Shown here: in pieces, positions 48,647-57,414 of the stretch | Layout: each line of letters starts with the position of its first letter | How positions within the stretch are numbered: position 1 is the stretch's first letter | Assembly: GCA_017399105.1 (NCBI GenBank) | Contig: JAFQEJ010000021.1 | Coordinates: 27,175-91,174, forward strand | Length of the DNA stretch: 64,000 nt | From: Clostridia bacterium | GTDB lineage: Bacteria; Bacillota; Clostridia; Oscillospirales; CAG-272 | Direction: 5' to 3' | The notes under the pieces: model-generated | Seen by the model: the letters and a program-made list of their open reading frames with translations, nothing else | What the model was told of the DNA's origin: nothing | Database searches by the model: none | Translations under genes and position numbers: made by a program

Positions 48647-50722
48647 ATGAAACGACTGCTGACATTCTTAAAAACGAAATGCTGTGAAGATGCTCAGCTT
48701 GGCTTGATGTACACAGGCAGACTGACTGTCAGATTGCCAAACGGCATCATGTGGGGCGACTTTGATCCCACTTATTATAGCGATGCGGGTATCGGTGCCG
48801 AAGCCGGATTCTGCATCACAAGATCCTGCAGGCAGGGAAATCACCTTGCCGATATCACCGTGATTCTGCCTGCTTCGCAGATTTTTAACCGGGGAGAAAT
48901 ATATATGAAACGATTGAAATACTATCTTCTGCAGATGGAAGAAAAGACGACCACCTTTAAAGAAATGTATGACGGAAAAATGCAGGTGAGCTTTCCGCCC
49001 AAAAGCAATGGTGACATGCTCGATCCCGAGGTCTGGCACGATTCCCGCTACTATGACAGCGAAGTCTCCGTCAGCATTACCCAGACCAATAAGCTGGAAA
49101 AGGATGTGCCAACAATCACGCTGGAGCTTCCTTTATCGGAATTAAAGCTAAGGGAGGATATCGCAGGCAGCGATCTTGCTGTCTGTGCCGCTGATTTTTG
49201 CCTGCGCCGCATCGCGCCCTATTTTGATGAGCTGAATGAAATGCTCTACAATCGCGCCCGTACCGACAGAGAAAACGGATGCTGGTATCTCCACCGTCCG
49301 GGAGGCGAAATTCTGGTACGCAACTCAGCCTGTTTTGCTGTGATCCCGGATAAGGGCTATGAATATATAGGCGGTGCCAATGTCCGTGTCGATCCGCAGG
49401 CAGCGGAAAAGCCGCCCAGATGCTGTCTCTGTATTCAGCTCCGAGCACAGCTTCCTGTGGGCAAAATCAAGCGCACCATTCAGATGCTCTGCCGTGACCT
49501 TCCCGATGCTGTTCGCCGCTTCTGCACTGAATTCGATCATGCCGCCCTCGATGCAGCTCTCTCGGATTATGCCAAAGCCGCCGAGATGCGCGCCGCCATG
49601 CATGAGCATGATCTCTGTGCTTTTGTCGCCGATGGAAGCATCCTTCCGCGTGCTTCGGACGGTATATCTCCCATGAAAAACGCACTCCCTTTCTATGCGC
49701 CCGAGGGCAGTGAGACCTTCCTCTGCGGTATGCGCGGACTTGGCATCAAGCGGGGAGTCAACATCATCTGCGGCGGCGGATATTCGGGAAAATCTACCCT
49801 TCTCGATGCCATTTCGGCGGGGATTTACGATCACATTTCGGGCGATGGCCGCGAATTTGTGCTCACCGACCGCACGGCTGTCACAGTAGCCGCCGAGGAT
49901 GGACGCTCGGTGCAAAGCGTCAATATATCGCCCTTCATCCGCTGGATTCCCGGCGCCGATCCGACCGATTTCTCCACCGCCCATGCATCCGGCTCCACAT
50001 CGCAGGCTGCCAATATTATGGAGGCAGTAGAGGCTGGCGCGAGACTGCTTCTCATCGACGAAGATCGCTCTGCCACCAACTTTATGATTCGCGATGCCGT
50101 TATGAAGGAGCTGATCGAGCACGAGCCTATCGTTCCTTACACCGACCGGGTACGCGAAATTTTTGATGTCTGCGGTACCTCAGGCATCCTCGTCATCGGC
50201 GGAAGCGGCGAGTATCTTCCCATTGCCGATCGCGTCTATCTGATGGATGATTTCATTCTCAGCGATGCTACCGAAGCCGCCCGCGAGACCGCATCCCGTT
50301 ATACTCCGGAAAAACGTGCAGCTCCCGAGCCTGCCGATTGGCATATGCACCGAGCCGTCACTGTGGGCAGCATCAGCAGCTATCCACCCGACAGCCGTAC
50401 CGAGGTGATGGGGGTCAGCGACAATGGCTTTGTCTATTTCGGCGGTGAGCGCATCGATGTGCGCGGCATCTACGATTTTATCAGCCTCGAGCAGACTGCA
50501 GCCGCTGCTTTTATTCTGCGTACTGCCTGCCTTGAAGCTGTCGGAAGTGTTATCACAAAGGATGATCTTGAAAAATTGCTGGAGCGGGCAAAAATAGAGG
50601 GGCTTGAGAGCTTCTACTCCAATTTCTTTACCTCCTGCGGACGCGCTCTGGAGCTTCCCCGGATCACCGAACTGATGCTTCTCATAAACCGCATGCGGCA
50701 TGTGAAGTTTAAAAAGATATGA
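48647..50722 (+). CDS. Predicted ATPase of the ABC class (PF09818-like)
   Basis: A 691-residue cytoplasmic P-loop protein of unknown function. Walker A is CGGGYSGKSTL near residue 378, after the family lead-in MRGLGIKRGVNII. Further motifs are STSQAANIMEAVEAGARLLL, LLIDEDRSATNFMIRD (Walker B with DED), and GILVIGGSGEYLPIADRVYL, which match the widespread uncharacterised ABC_ATPase family. Upstream lie about 200 extra N-terminal residues with two strand-rich modules each ending in a hydrophobic helix. It is not part of a transporter: no membrane segment or permease gene. The ATG at 48647 follows GAAAGGATG. Expression may be attenuated by the leader. Confidence 0.85.
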   Translation: MKRLLTFLKTKCCEDAQLGLMYTGRLTVRLPNGIMWGDFDPTYYSDAGIGAEAGFCITRSCRQGNHLADITVILPASQIFNRGEIYMKRLKYYLLQMEEKTTTFKEMYDGKMQVSFPPKSNGDMLDPEVWHDSRYYDSEVSVSITQTNKLEKDVPTITLELPLSELKLREDIAGSDLAVCAADFCLRRIAPYFDELNEMLYNRARTDRENGCWYLHRPGGEILVRNSACFAVIPDKGYEYIGGANVRVDPQAAEKPPRCCLCIQLRAQLPVGKIKRTIQMLCRDLPDAVRRFCTEFDHAALDAALSDYAKAAEMRAAMHEHDLCAFVADGSILPRASDGISPMKNALPFYAPEGSETFLCGMRGLGIKRGVNIICGGGYSGKSTLLDAISAGIYDHISGDGREFVLTDRTAVTVAAEDGRSVQSVNISPFIRWIPGADPTDFSTAHASGSTSQAANIMEAVEAGARLLLIDEDRSATNFMIRDAVMKELIEHEPIVPYTDRVREIFDVCGTSGILVIGGSGEYLPIADRVYLMDDFILSDATEAARETASRYTPEKRAAPEPADWHMHRAVTVGSISSYPPDSRTEVMGVSDNGFVYFGGERIDVRGIYDFISLEQTAAAAFILRTACLEAVGSVITKDDLEKLLERAKIEGLESFYSNFFTSCGRALELPRITELMLLINRMRHVKFKKI

Positions 50723-50766
50723 TTTATCCGTCAGGGAAAAAGAAATGGAATGAATTTGGCATTATA

Positions 50767-50795
50767 TTGACAGTATACGGCATGTATGATATAAT
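50767..50795 (+). promoter_or_regulatory. Predicted promoter of the mannosidase operon
   Basis: A near-perfect promoter: TTGACA, 17-base spacer, TATAAT, about 38 bases before the ATG at 50834. Confidence 0.75.
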
Positions 50796-50833
50796 ATCGA
50801 TGAAATTACAAAAACACCGTGGAGGACATTCCC

Positions 50834-53254
50834 ATGAAAAAATATTATCTCATCGGCAACGCCCATCTTGACCCCGTCTGGATGTGGAACTGGCAGGAGG
50901 GCTGCTCCGAAGCAAAGGCAACCGTGCGCAGTGCACTTGACAGAATGAAGGAATACCCCGATTTCGTCTTTACCTGTGCCGCTGCAGTACTCTATAAATG
51001 GATCGAGGAGATCACCCCCGATATGTTTGAGGAGGTCAAAGCCCGCATTAAGGAAGGCAGATGGCGTCTTGCCGGCGGTTGGTGGGTTCAGCCTGACTGT
51101 AACCTCCCCTCGGGGGAGTCTTTTGTCCGTCATGCGCTCTATTCCCAGCGTTACTTCCATGAAAAGTTCGGTGCTGTGTCTAAGATTGGCTATAATGTAG
51201 ACTCCTTCGGACACAACAACAATTTGCCCCAGATTTTAAAGAAGAGCGGTATGGATGCTTATGTGTTCATGCGCCCCATGAAGCACGAGAAGGAGATGCC
51301 CTCCAATACCTTCGTATGGAAATCTCCCGACGGTACAGCTATCCCCGCATTCCGTATCTCCCGTGCATACTGCAACAACTTCGGTGCGGTTGAAGAAATC
51401 GAGAAATGGTGCAGTATGCTCGATTCCGAATCCAATCCCGATCTGCCCGAGTGCATGCTCTTTTACGGAGTAGGCAACCATGGCGGCGGCCCCACCAAGC
51501 GCAATATCGAGCTGTTCATGGAGCGTGCGAAGCAGGATAAGGAGAATCAGTACATCTTTGCTTCCCCCGACGATTTCTTCCGCGATATCGCCGACAGAAT
51601 TGATATGCTGCCCGTACATGATGACGATCTGCAGCATCATGCAAGCGGTTGCTACGCCGCATATTCCACCATTAAGACCCTCCTTCGCCGCAGCGAGAAC
51701 CGTCTTCTCGAGGCTGAGGCACTTTCAACCCTTGCTGCAGCCAAGCTGGATTCGCCCTATCCCGCAGCCAAGCTTCAGGCAGGATGGGAAAAGACCCTCT
51801 TTATCCACTTCCATGATGCCCTCGGCGGATGCAGTATTGAGCCTGTCTACACAGACATGAACGAATGGGCAGGCGAGTCACTGGCGATCTCGGGGGATCT
51901 TGCAAACCTTGCCCGTCAGCGCATTGGATGGAATATCGACACCAATACAACACCCGAAGGAAGCTATCCTTTCGTCGTTTTCAATCCCCATGCATGGGAT
52001 GTTGAAGCTACTCTCCGTGTCAATCAGCAGTCCTCCGACGTGCGCACCGCCGACGGTGAGGAGCTGCCCTTCCAGAATATTAAATCATACACCAGTGTCT
52101 GCTACGGCAGAAATGACACCCTTGTGCATGTGAAGGTTCCGGCAATGGGATGGAAGCTTTGCTATCTGACCACAGGCAGCGGTGAGCGCAGCTATCAGGG
52201 CGGTGTCGGCGTGGATGAGAATAACTTTACCCTCGAGAACGAATATCTACGTGTCACTTTTGAGCGTCATACCGGCTATGTGACAAGCATTTACGATAAG
52301 CTTCATGACCGTGAAACCATCAAGGGAGCTGCCTGCGTTCCCGTGGTGGCTGATGAATACTACCATGATACCTGGAGCCACGGCAGAAACTATTTCAACA
52401 ACTTCATGGCGCGCTTCTCCGATGCCGAAATCAAGGTTATCGAGCGCGGTCCTCTACGTGCGGTCGTTCGCGTTACCTCCACCTACAATAAGTCCACCAT
52501 TCAGCAGTATTTCACTCTGGAAGCCGGCTCTGATAAGCTGGAAGTCCGCGTGAATCTCGATTGGCAGGAACAGTATAAAGCACTCAAGCTTGAGGTGCCG
52601 GTAAATCTTGCCGATAATCTCTCGGCGGTTTATGAGACTCCCTACGCCATGATTACCCGCCCCTGCGACGGTGAGGAAGAACCCGCTCAGAAGTGGGTGG
52701 CACTCACCGGAACCGAGAACGGCACCGCCCGCAGCTTTGGTTGGCTCAATGACTGCAAGTACAGCTTCTCCATGGAGAACAATGTCATCCGTATGATGGC
52801 TGCCCGTGGCTGTATCTTCGGTGATCACGGCAATACAAGATCGGATGAGGACCACTTTACCGACCGTGGTGAGCAGACCTTTACCTATGTCCTCTGTCCC
52901 ACCGGCGAAGCCCTCGATCCCACAGCCCTCGCCCGTGCGGCAATGGAGCTGAATACCCCCACAAGCTATATCTTTGAGTCGCGTCATGACGGTAAGCTGT
53001 CCGTTACCTTCGGCGGTATCACAAACAGCAGCGAGCACATCAATGTCAGCATCATTAAGCCTGCTGAGGACGGTGACGGATATATTCTCCGTGCGTACGA
53101 AGTTAACGGTCAGGCAGGAGATGCCGAAATTGCTCTTCCCATGCTGGGAGAGGGATACCGTTATCAGCTTCACTTTGAGCCTTACGAAATCCGTACACTG
53201 CGCGTCAAGGATGGCTGTGCAAAGGAAATTCTCATGACCGAGCTGGAGGCATAA
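50834..53254 (+). CDS. Alpha-mannosidase, glycoside hydrolase family 38
   Basis: Predicted exo-alpha-mannosidase acting on N-glycan or mannan oligosaccharides inside the cell. The 806 residues begin with the zinc-site motif GNAHLDPVWMWNW (His11, Asp13), then GRWRLAGGWWVQPDCNLPSG, YNVDSFGHNNNLPQI with the nucleophile Asp near 124, and HFHDALGGCS with a further zinc His. The C-terminal part from about 480 is the usual beta-rich region. No signal peptide. The ATG at 50834 follows GTGGAGGAC; an upstream in-frame start has no spacing. The stop overlaps the start of the ROK kinase gene, so the products are coordinated. Confidence 0.93.
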   Translation: MKKYYLIGNAHLDPVWMWNWQEGCSEAKATVRSALDRMKEYPDFVFTCAAAVLYKWIEEITPDMFEEVKARIKEGRWRLAGGWWVQPDCNLPSGESFVRHALYSQRYFHEKFGAVSKIGYNVDSFGHNNNLPQILKKSGMDAYVFMRPMKHEKEMPSNTFVWKSPDGTAIPAFRISRAYCNNFGAVEEIEKWCSMLDSESNPDLPECMLFYGVGNHGGGPTKRNIELFMERAKQDKENQYIFASPDDFFRDIADRIDMLPVHDDDLQHHASGCYAAYSTIKTLLRRSENRLLEAEALSTLAAAKLDSPYPAAKLQAGWEKTLFIHFHDALGGCSIEPVYTDMNEWAGESLAISGDLANLARQRIGWNIDTNTTPEGSYPFVVFNPHAWDVEATLRVNQQSSDVRTADGEELPFQNIKSYTSVCYGRNDTLVHVKVPAMGWKLCYLTTGSGERSYQGGVGVDENNFTLENEYLRVTFERHTGYVTSIYDKLHDRETIKGAACVPVVADEYYHDTWSHGRNYFNNFMARFSDAEIKVIERGPLRAVVRVTSTYNKSTIQQYFTLEAGSDKLEVRVNLDWQEQYKALKLEVPVNLADNLSAVYETPYAMITRPCDGEEEPAQKWVALTGTENGTARSFGWLNDCKYSFSMENNVIRMMAARGCIFGDHGNTRSDEDHFTDRGEQTFTYVLCPTGEALDPTALARAAMELNTPTSYIFESRHDGKLSVTFGGITNSSEHINVSIIKPAEDGDGYILRAYEVNGQAGDAEIALPMLGEGYRYQLHFEPYEIRTLRVKDGCAKEILMTELEA

Positions 53255-54210
53255 TGTATTACATCGGAATTGATATCGGCGGCACCAAATGCGCCGCATC
53301 GCTGGGCAGCGTGGAGAATGATGCGCCCACGCTGATCTCGAAAACACAGATTCCCACCGACCGTGCCCCTTATGACATGCTCACTGCACTGATGGATGAA
53401 GCAGAAAAACTGCTTACTTCCGCATCGCTTGCATGGGAGGATATCGCTTCCATCGGTATTTCCTGCGGCGGTCCCCTCGATTCGAAGCGCGGCGTCATCC
53501 TCTCCCCGCCCAATCTTCCCACATGGGATCACATTGAGGCTGTGGACTATATCAAGTCACGCACAGGACGCCCCACAGCACTTCAGAACGATGCCAACGC
53601 CTGCGCTGTTGCCGAGTGGAAATTCGGTGCCGGCAGAGGCCATGACAGCATGATCTTCCTCACCTTCGGTACAGGCTTCGGTGCCGGATTGATCCTCGAC
53701 GGAAAGCTCTATTCCGGACATCGTGACAATGCCGGTGAAGTCGGTCATGTCCGCCTTGCCGAGGATGGTCCTGTCGGTTACTACAAAGCCGGTTCTGTAG
53801 AAGGCTTCTGCAGCGGCGGCGGAATTGCACAGCTGGGCCGCAGAGCCATTGAAGCCGAGCTTGCGAATGGAAATACCCCCAAACTCCTTGAAGCTGCAGG
53901 CTCCATGGAAGCAGTCAATGCCAAGCTGATTGCAGAGCTTGCAAGAGAGGGCGATCCCCTTTGCCTCTCGGTTTACAATGAATGTGCCGACCGCCTGGGG
54001 ATGGCACTTTCCATGCTGATGGATATTGTTGACCCCGAGGTTATTGTCATCGGCAGTATCTTTGCCCGCAGCGAGGACCTGCTCAGAACACGGATGCAGG
54101 CTGTCATCGACCGTGAAGCACTCATGCCCTGTCCGGTTGTTGCGGCAGGTCTCGGTGAAAAAATCGGTGATTATGCCGCGCTGTCTGTCGCTTATGCGTG
54201 CGTTAAGTAA
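53254..54210 (+). CDS. ROK-family sugar kinase
   Basis: A 318-residue sugar kinase predicted to phosphorylate a hexose released by the mannosidase, such as mannose. It carries the phosphate loop YIGIDIGGTKCAASLG, SCGGPLDSKRGVILSPPNL, the catalytic LQNDANACAVAEW (Asp), FLTFGTGFGAGLILDGKLY, and GEVGHVRLAEDG. The zinc-binding C-x-C-G-x-x-G-C segment that usually follows is missing; the region reads VGYYKAGSVEGFCSGGG with a single Cys. That suggests a zinc-free ROK branch. Its ATG shares the A of the mannosidase stop codon, showing translational coupling. Sugar specificity is inferred from context. Confidence 0.9.
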   Translation: MYYIGIDIGGTKCAASLGSVENDAPTLISKTQIPTDRAPYDMLTALMDEAEKLLTSASLAWEDIASIGISCGGPLDSKRGVILSPPNLPTWDHIEAVDYIKSRTGRPTALQNDANACAVAEWKFGAGRGHDSMIFLTFGTGFGAGLILDGKLYSGHRDNAGEVGHVRLAEDGPVGYYKAGSVEGFCSGGGIAQLGRRAIEAELANGNTPKLLEAAGSMEAVNAKLIAELAREGDPLCLSVYNECADRLGMALSMLMDIVDPEVIVIGSIFARSEDLLRTRMQAVIDREALMPCPVVAAGLGEKIGDYAALSVAYACVK

Positions 54211-54229
54211 GAATATTAAGGAGCCTGAT

Positions 54230-54859
54230 ATGAACGAAATGATTTCCGAACTCATCGCCCGTTATCCTTCTCTTGCACCGATTGCAGAGGAAATCCAAGG
54301 GGCAGTTGATACCATACTCACCTGTTACCGCAGCGGCGGAAAGCTGCTTCTCTGCGGCAACGGAGGAAGCGCCGCCGATTCTGCTCACATTGTCGGAGAG
54401 CTGATGAAGAGCTTCAAATTCCGCCGAGCTATTGATTCTTCGCTTGCCGAAAAACTGCGCTCCCTCGGCGACGATGGTGCTTATCTTGCCGAAAAACTGG
54501 AGGGCGCGCTTCCCGCGGTTGCTCTCACCGAAGCATCTGCCCTCAATTCCGCATATGCGAACGACAACGATCCTGCCGCAGTTTATGCACAGCAGGTAAA
54601 CGGTCTTGGCAGGGAAGGGGATATTCTTCTGACCCTGACCACATCGGGTAATTCGCGCAACTGCCTCCTCGCGGCTGTCGCTGCCAAGGCGAAAGGCATG
54701 TGCGTCATCGCCTTTACAGGTGAGGGCGGTGGTAAGATTGCGTCTCTTGCCGATGTTCTTATCGCTGTTCCCGAGTGCGAGACCTACCGCGTACAGGAAC
54801 TGCATCTGCCGGTTTACCACGCCATCTGTGCCGCGGTGGAAAAGGAAATATTCGGCTGA
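54230..54859 (+). CDS. SIS-domain isomerase, GmhA-like
   Basis: A 209-residue sugar-phosphate isomerase-type protein. SIS features: LLLCGNGGSAADSAHIVGEL near 40 (the phosphate-binding S/T cluster), ILLTLTTSGNSRNCLLAAVA near 125, and ALTEASALNSAYANDNDP, which matches the family of phosphoheptose isomerase GmhA. In this operon it follows an alpha-mannosidase and a ROK kinase. It could act on mannose 6-phosphate or make sedoheptulose-type phosphates; context favours a hexose role, which would be unusual for this branch. The ATG at 54230 follows TAAGGAG; a longer frame from 54026 overlaps the kinase gene and is not used. Confidence 0.85.
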   Translation: MNEMISELIARYPSLAPIAEEIQGAVDTILTCYRSGGKLLLCGNGGSAADSAHIVGELMKSFKFRRAIDSSLAEKLRSLGDDGAYLAEKLEGALPAVALTEASALNSAYANDNDPAAVYAQQVNGLGREGDILLTLTTSGNSRNCLLAAVAAKAKGMCVIAFTGEGGGKIASLADVLIAVPECETYRVQELHLPVYHAICAAVEKEIFG

Positions 54860-54884
54860 TGTGGCTGAACAGAATAAATGTAAA

Positions 54885-54915
54885 AGAAAAGTCGGTTTGT
54901 TCCGACTTCTCTTTT
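54885..54915 (+). terminator. Intrinsic terminator after the mannosidase operon
   Basis: Stem GAAAAGTCGG / CCGACTTCTC (one mispair) with a 6-base loop, followed by TTTTTG. Confidence 0.8.
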
Positions 54916-54962
54916 TGCTGAAATTTTCTACTAATTGTAGAATTAAGTCGCCGCCGCGGTTA

Positions 54963-54991
54963 TTGCGCTTTTGATTTGATGCGGTTATAAT
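54963..54991 (+). promoter_or_regulatory. Predicted promoter of the second XRE regulator gene
   Basis: TTGCGC, 17-base spacer, perfect TATAAT, 39 bases before the ATG at 55031. Confidence 0.55.
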
Positions 54992-55030
54992 TGAATCAGC
55001 AGCTGCAAAACAATATTATCGGAGGAAACT

Positions 55031-55816
55031 ATGAATCTTTTAATTGGCGAAAATATCAAGCGCCTGCGCCGCGAACAGGATCTGACACAGGAAGAACTTG
55101 CTTCTCATCTCGGTATTTCCTTTCAATCTGTCAGCAAATGGGAGCGGGGCGAGGGTTATCCCGACATCACCATGCTGCCTGCACTTGCCAACTATTTTCA
55201 TATCAGCGTGGATGAGCTGATCGGCACTGAACGGATTGCCATGGCTGAAAAGTATCATGAAATCAACACGCTTTGGGCGGAAAACAACAGGAAAGGACTG
55301 CATCAGGACAATATAACCCTCATGCGGCAGTCGCTGAAAAGCTTTCCGAACGATGCACTCCTGCTTGTTCAGCTCTCCACTTCGCTCGAAAAGCTGGATG
55401 GCACCGAGGAAGAGCGCGCTCGATATCTTCGCGAATCTATCGCTGTGCAGGAGCAGATTCTACGCTTTGGCGAGGATTCAGAGGTGCGGGGAGCAACACT
55501 TTTCAACATCTGTTTTGCCTACCGCAAAAACGGGCAAACGGAAAAAGCACTGGAAACTGCAAAAAAGCTGCCGAATCTGTACAAGGCGCGTGAGAATGCT
55601 CTCATCTGTTTTCTGCAGGGCGATGAAAAGCGAAAGGTGGCAAGGGAAGCTTTGATACCGCTTGCCTGGGCGATTGCACACCACCTATCGGCACTTGCCG
55701 AAACCGAAAATAATGCGGCGTATCTTGACAAAGCATCGCAGATTTTCGATATCCTTTTTGACGGAAATGAGGATGACTTCATCGGCGCAATCCGTCAGAA
55801 GCTGAAAAAAGCATAA
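55031..55816 (+). CDS. XRE-family regulator with helical C-terminus
   Basis: A 261-residue regulator: HTH at residues 1-65 (IGENIKRLRREQDLTQEELA, then LGISFQSVSKWERGEGYPDI), and a helix-pair C-terminal region (EERARYLRESIAVQEQILRF, NICFAYRKNGQTEKALETAK) like TPR repeats. It is a shorter paralogue of 22105-23160. The start follows ATCGGAGGA. It lies between the mannosidase operon and the germination operon, each with its own terminator or promoter, so it is a single-gene unit; its target is unknown. Confidence 0.87.
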   Translation: MNLLIGENIKRLRREQDLTQEELASHLGISFQSVSKWERGEGYPDITMLPALANYFHISVDELIGTERIAMAEKYHEINTLWAENNRKGLHQDNITLMRQSLKSFPNDALLLVQLSTSLEKLDGTEEERARYLRESIAVQEQILRFGEDSEVRGATLFNICFAYRKNGQTEKALETAKKLPNLYKARENALICFLQGDEKRKVAREALIPLAWAIAHHLSALAETENNAAYLDKASQIFDILFDGNEDDFIGAIRQKLKKA

Positions 55817-55822
55817 TGTGTT

Positions 55823-55857
55823 AAGGGACTGCCGCATGCAAATACGGCAGTCCCTTA
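55823..55857 (+). terminator. Intrinsic terminator with ATGCAAAT loop
   Basis: A 12-bp stem AAGGGACTGCCG / CGGCAGTCCCTT around the loop CATGCAAATA, followed by ATTCTG. The loop octamer is the complement of ATTTGCAT in the hairpins at 13971 and 23165. Confidence 0.75.
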
Positions 55858-55869
55858 TTCTGTGTTCGA

Positions 55870-55900
55870 TGTATAAAATCCCCACGCGCGGCAGAGAATA
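55870..55900 (+). promoter_or_regulatory. Possible forespore (sigma-G-like) promoter of the germination operon
   Basis: TGTATA (55870-55875), 18-base spacer, GAGAATA (55894-55900). It partially fits the Bacillus sigma-G consensus (about four of seven at -10) and no better vegetative promoter is seen before gerA. Low confidence. Confidence 0.3.
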
Positions 55901-55923
55901 GCATCAGAATTCAGGAGGTGCTT

Positions 55924-57414
55924 ATGCAGCGCGATTACATCAAAAATTACGAAAATCAATCGATCACATCTGATCTCGATTCCAATACAGCACTCTTCCG
56001 CGAGATTTTTGCCAAGGATGACATTCTTCGTGTGCGATATATCGATCCGGGCGGCGATATCAGGGCGAAGTGCGTCCTCCTTTTCATGGACGGTATGGTG
56101 AATATCTCGCTTCTTGACAACTCCATCGTGCGCCCGCTTGTCATGGCGAAAGAGGTGCGCGGGAGCGAAAATGCCGCCGATTTCATCGCCGAGCGCATTC
56201 TCTTTTCGGCTGAGGTGACAAAGAGCGGCGACCTGTACGCATTGCTGCGCGGTCTGCTCTACGGCGATTCGGTTCTGCTTGTGGAGGGCTGTGACAGTGC
56301 ACTGATTGCCAATACCAAGGGGTGGCGCACTCGCGGGATCAGCGAACCCAGCGATGAGCGTGTTCTGCGCGGCCCCCGTGAGGGCTTTGACGAGGCTGCT
56401 ATGTTCAGCGTTGCCATGCTCCGGAGAAAGCTTCAGACTCCTGATCTCTGCGTGGAGATGGTGCGGTTAGGACGGAGAAGCGACACAAATTGCTTTATCT
56501 GCTATCTCGGCTCGCTGGCATCTCCCCGCATTGTTAGAGAATTGAAGCATCGAATTGAAAAGCTGGATATGGACGGCGTGCTCGATGTGAACTACATTGC
56601 CGAGTGCATTCGCGATCATCCTCATTCCCTGTTCAAGACGACAGGCACCACCGAGCGTCCCGACATTGTTGCCGCCGGATTGCTGGAGGGAAGAGTTGCG
56701 CTGATTCTGGACGGAACGCCTTCGGTGATGACCCTCCCCTACCTGTTCTCGGAAAATTTTCAGTCGGATGACGATTATTATCTCAATTATGCGCAGGCTG
56801 CCGTTGGACGAATCCTGCGGTATCTCTGCTTTTTTCTCTCAATCCTTATTCCCGGACTCTATCTGGCACTGACCTATCATAATTCTTTCCTGCTTCCTAC
56901 GCCGCTGGCGATTTCGATTACAGCGGCAAGAGCAGGTGTGCCTTTTTCCTCCACGGTCGAGTGCCTGCTGTTGATTCTGGTGTTTGAAATCCTCAAGGAG
57001 ACCGGTCTCCGCATGCCTCAGGGAGTCGGCCACGCCCTTTCGATTGTGGGGGGGCTTGTCATTGGCCAGGCGGCAGTAGAGGCAAGACTGGTAAGCGCTC
57101 CCATGCTCATTGTGGTTGCCTTCAGCGGAATTGCCGGATTGATGATTCCACGCCTGACAGGAGCTGTCACCTATCTGCGGCTTTTTATTGTCATAATGGC
57201 AAGGCTGGCAGGATGTACCGGATGTATTACGGCGATGCTCATCATTGCTGCGCAGCTGCTGACCATGGAATCCTTTGGCGTGGACTATACCGGAGATCTT
57301 CTGGAGCTGGATTTGCAGGGACAGAAGGACATTTTTATGCGTGCCCCCTGGTGGACAATGCGCCGCCGTCCCTTTTTCAATCATAATAAAATCCGTCGGG
57401 GAGGTGGCAGGTGA
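55924..57414 (+). CDS. gerA: Spore germinant receptor subunit A (GerA family)
   Basis: Inner-membrane subunit of a nutrient germinant receptor. The 496 residues show the N-terminal soluble domain (about 1-285; RVRYIDPGGDIRAKCVLLFM, DSVLLVEGCDSALIANTKGW, IVAAGLLEGRVALILDGTPS) and four to five transmembrane helices (YLCFFLSILIPGLYLALTYH, FEILKETGLRMPQGVGHALS, VGGLVIGQAAVEARLVSAPM and later). The hallmark IGQAAVEA-type segment is clear. The ATG at 55924 follows AGGAGGTG. The stop overlaps the start of gerC (ATGA), and a gerB-like gene follows, giving an A-C-B tricistron. It is strong evidence for an endospore former. Confidence 0.95.
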   Translation: MQRDYIKNYENQSITSDLDSNTALFREIFAKDDILRVRYIDPGGDIRAKCVLLFMDGMVNISLLDNSIVRPLVMAKEVRGSENAADFIAERILFSAEVTKSGDLYALLRGLLYGDSVLLVEGCDSALIANTKGWRTRGISEPSDERVLRGPREGFDEAAMFSVAMLRRKLQTPDLCVEMVRLGRRSDTNCFICYLGSLASPRIVRELKHRIEKLDMDGVLDVNYIAECIRDHPHSLFKTTGTTERPDIVAAGLLEGRVALILDGTPSVMTLPYLFSENFQSDDDYYLNYAQAAVGRILRYLCFFLSILIPGLYLALTYHNSFLLPTPLAISITAARAGVPFSSTVECLLLILVFEILKETGLRMPQGVGHALSIVGGLVIGQAAVEARLVSAPMLIVVAFSGIAGLMIPRLTGAVTYLRLFIVIMARLAGCTGCITAMLIIAAQLLTMESFGVDYTGDLLELDLQGQKDIFMRAPWWTMRRRPFFNHNKIRRGGGR

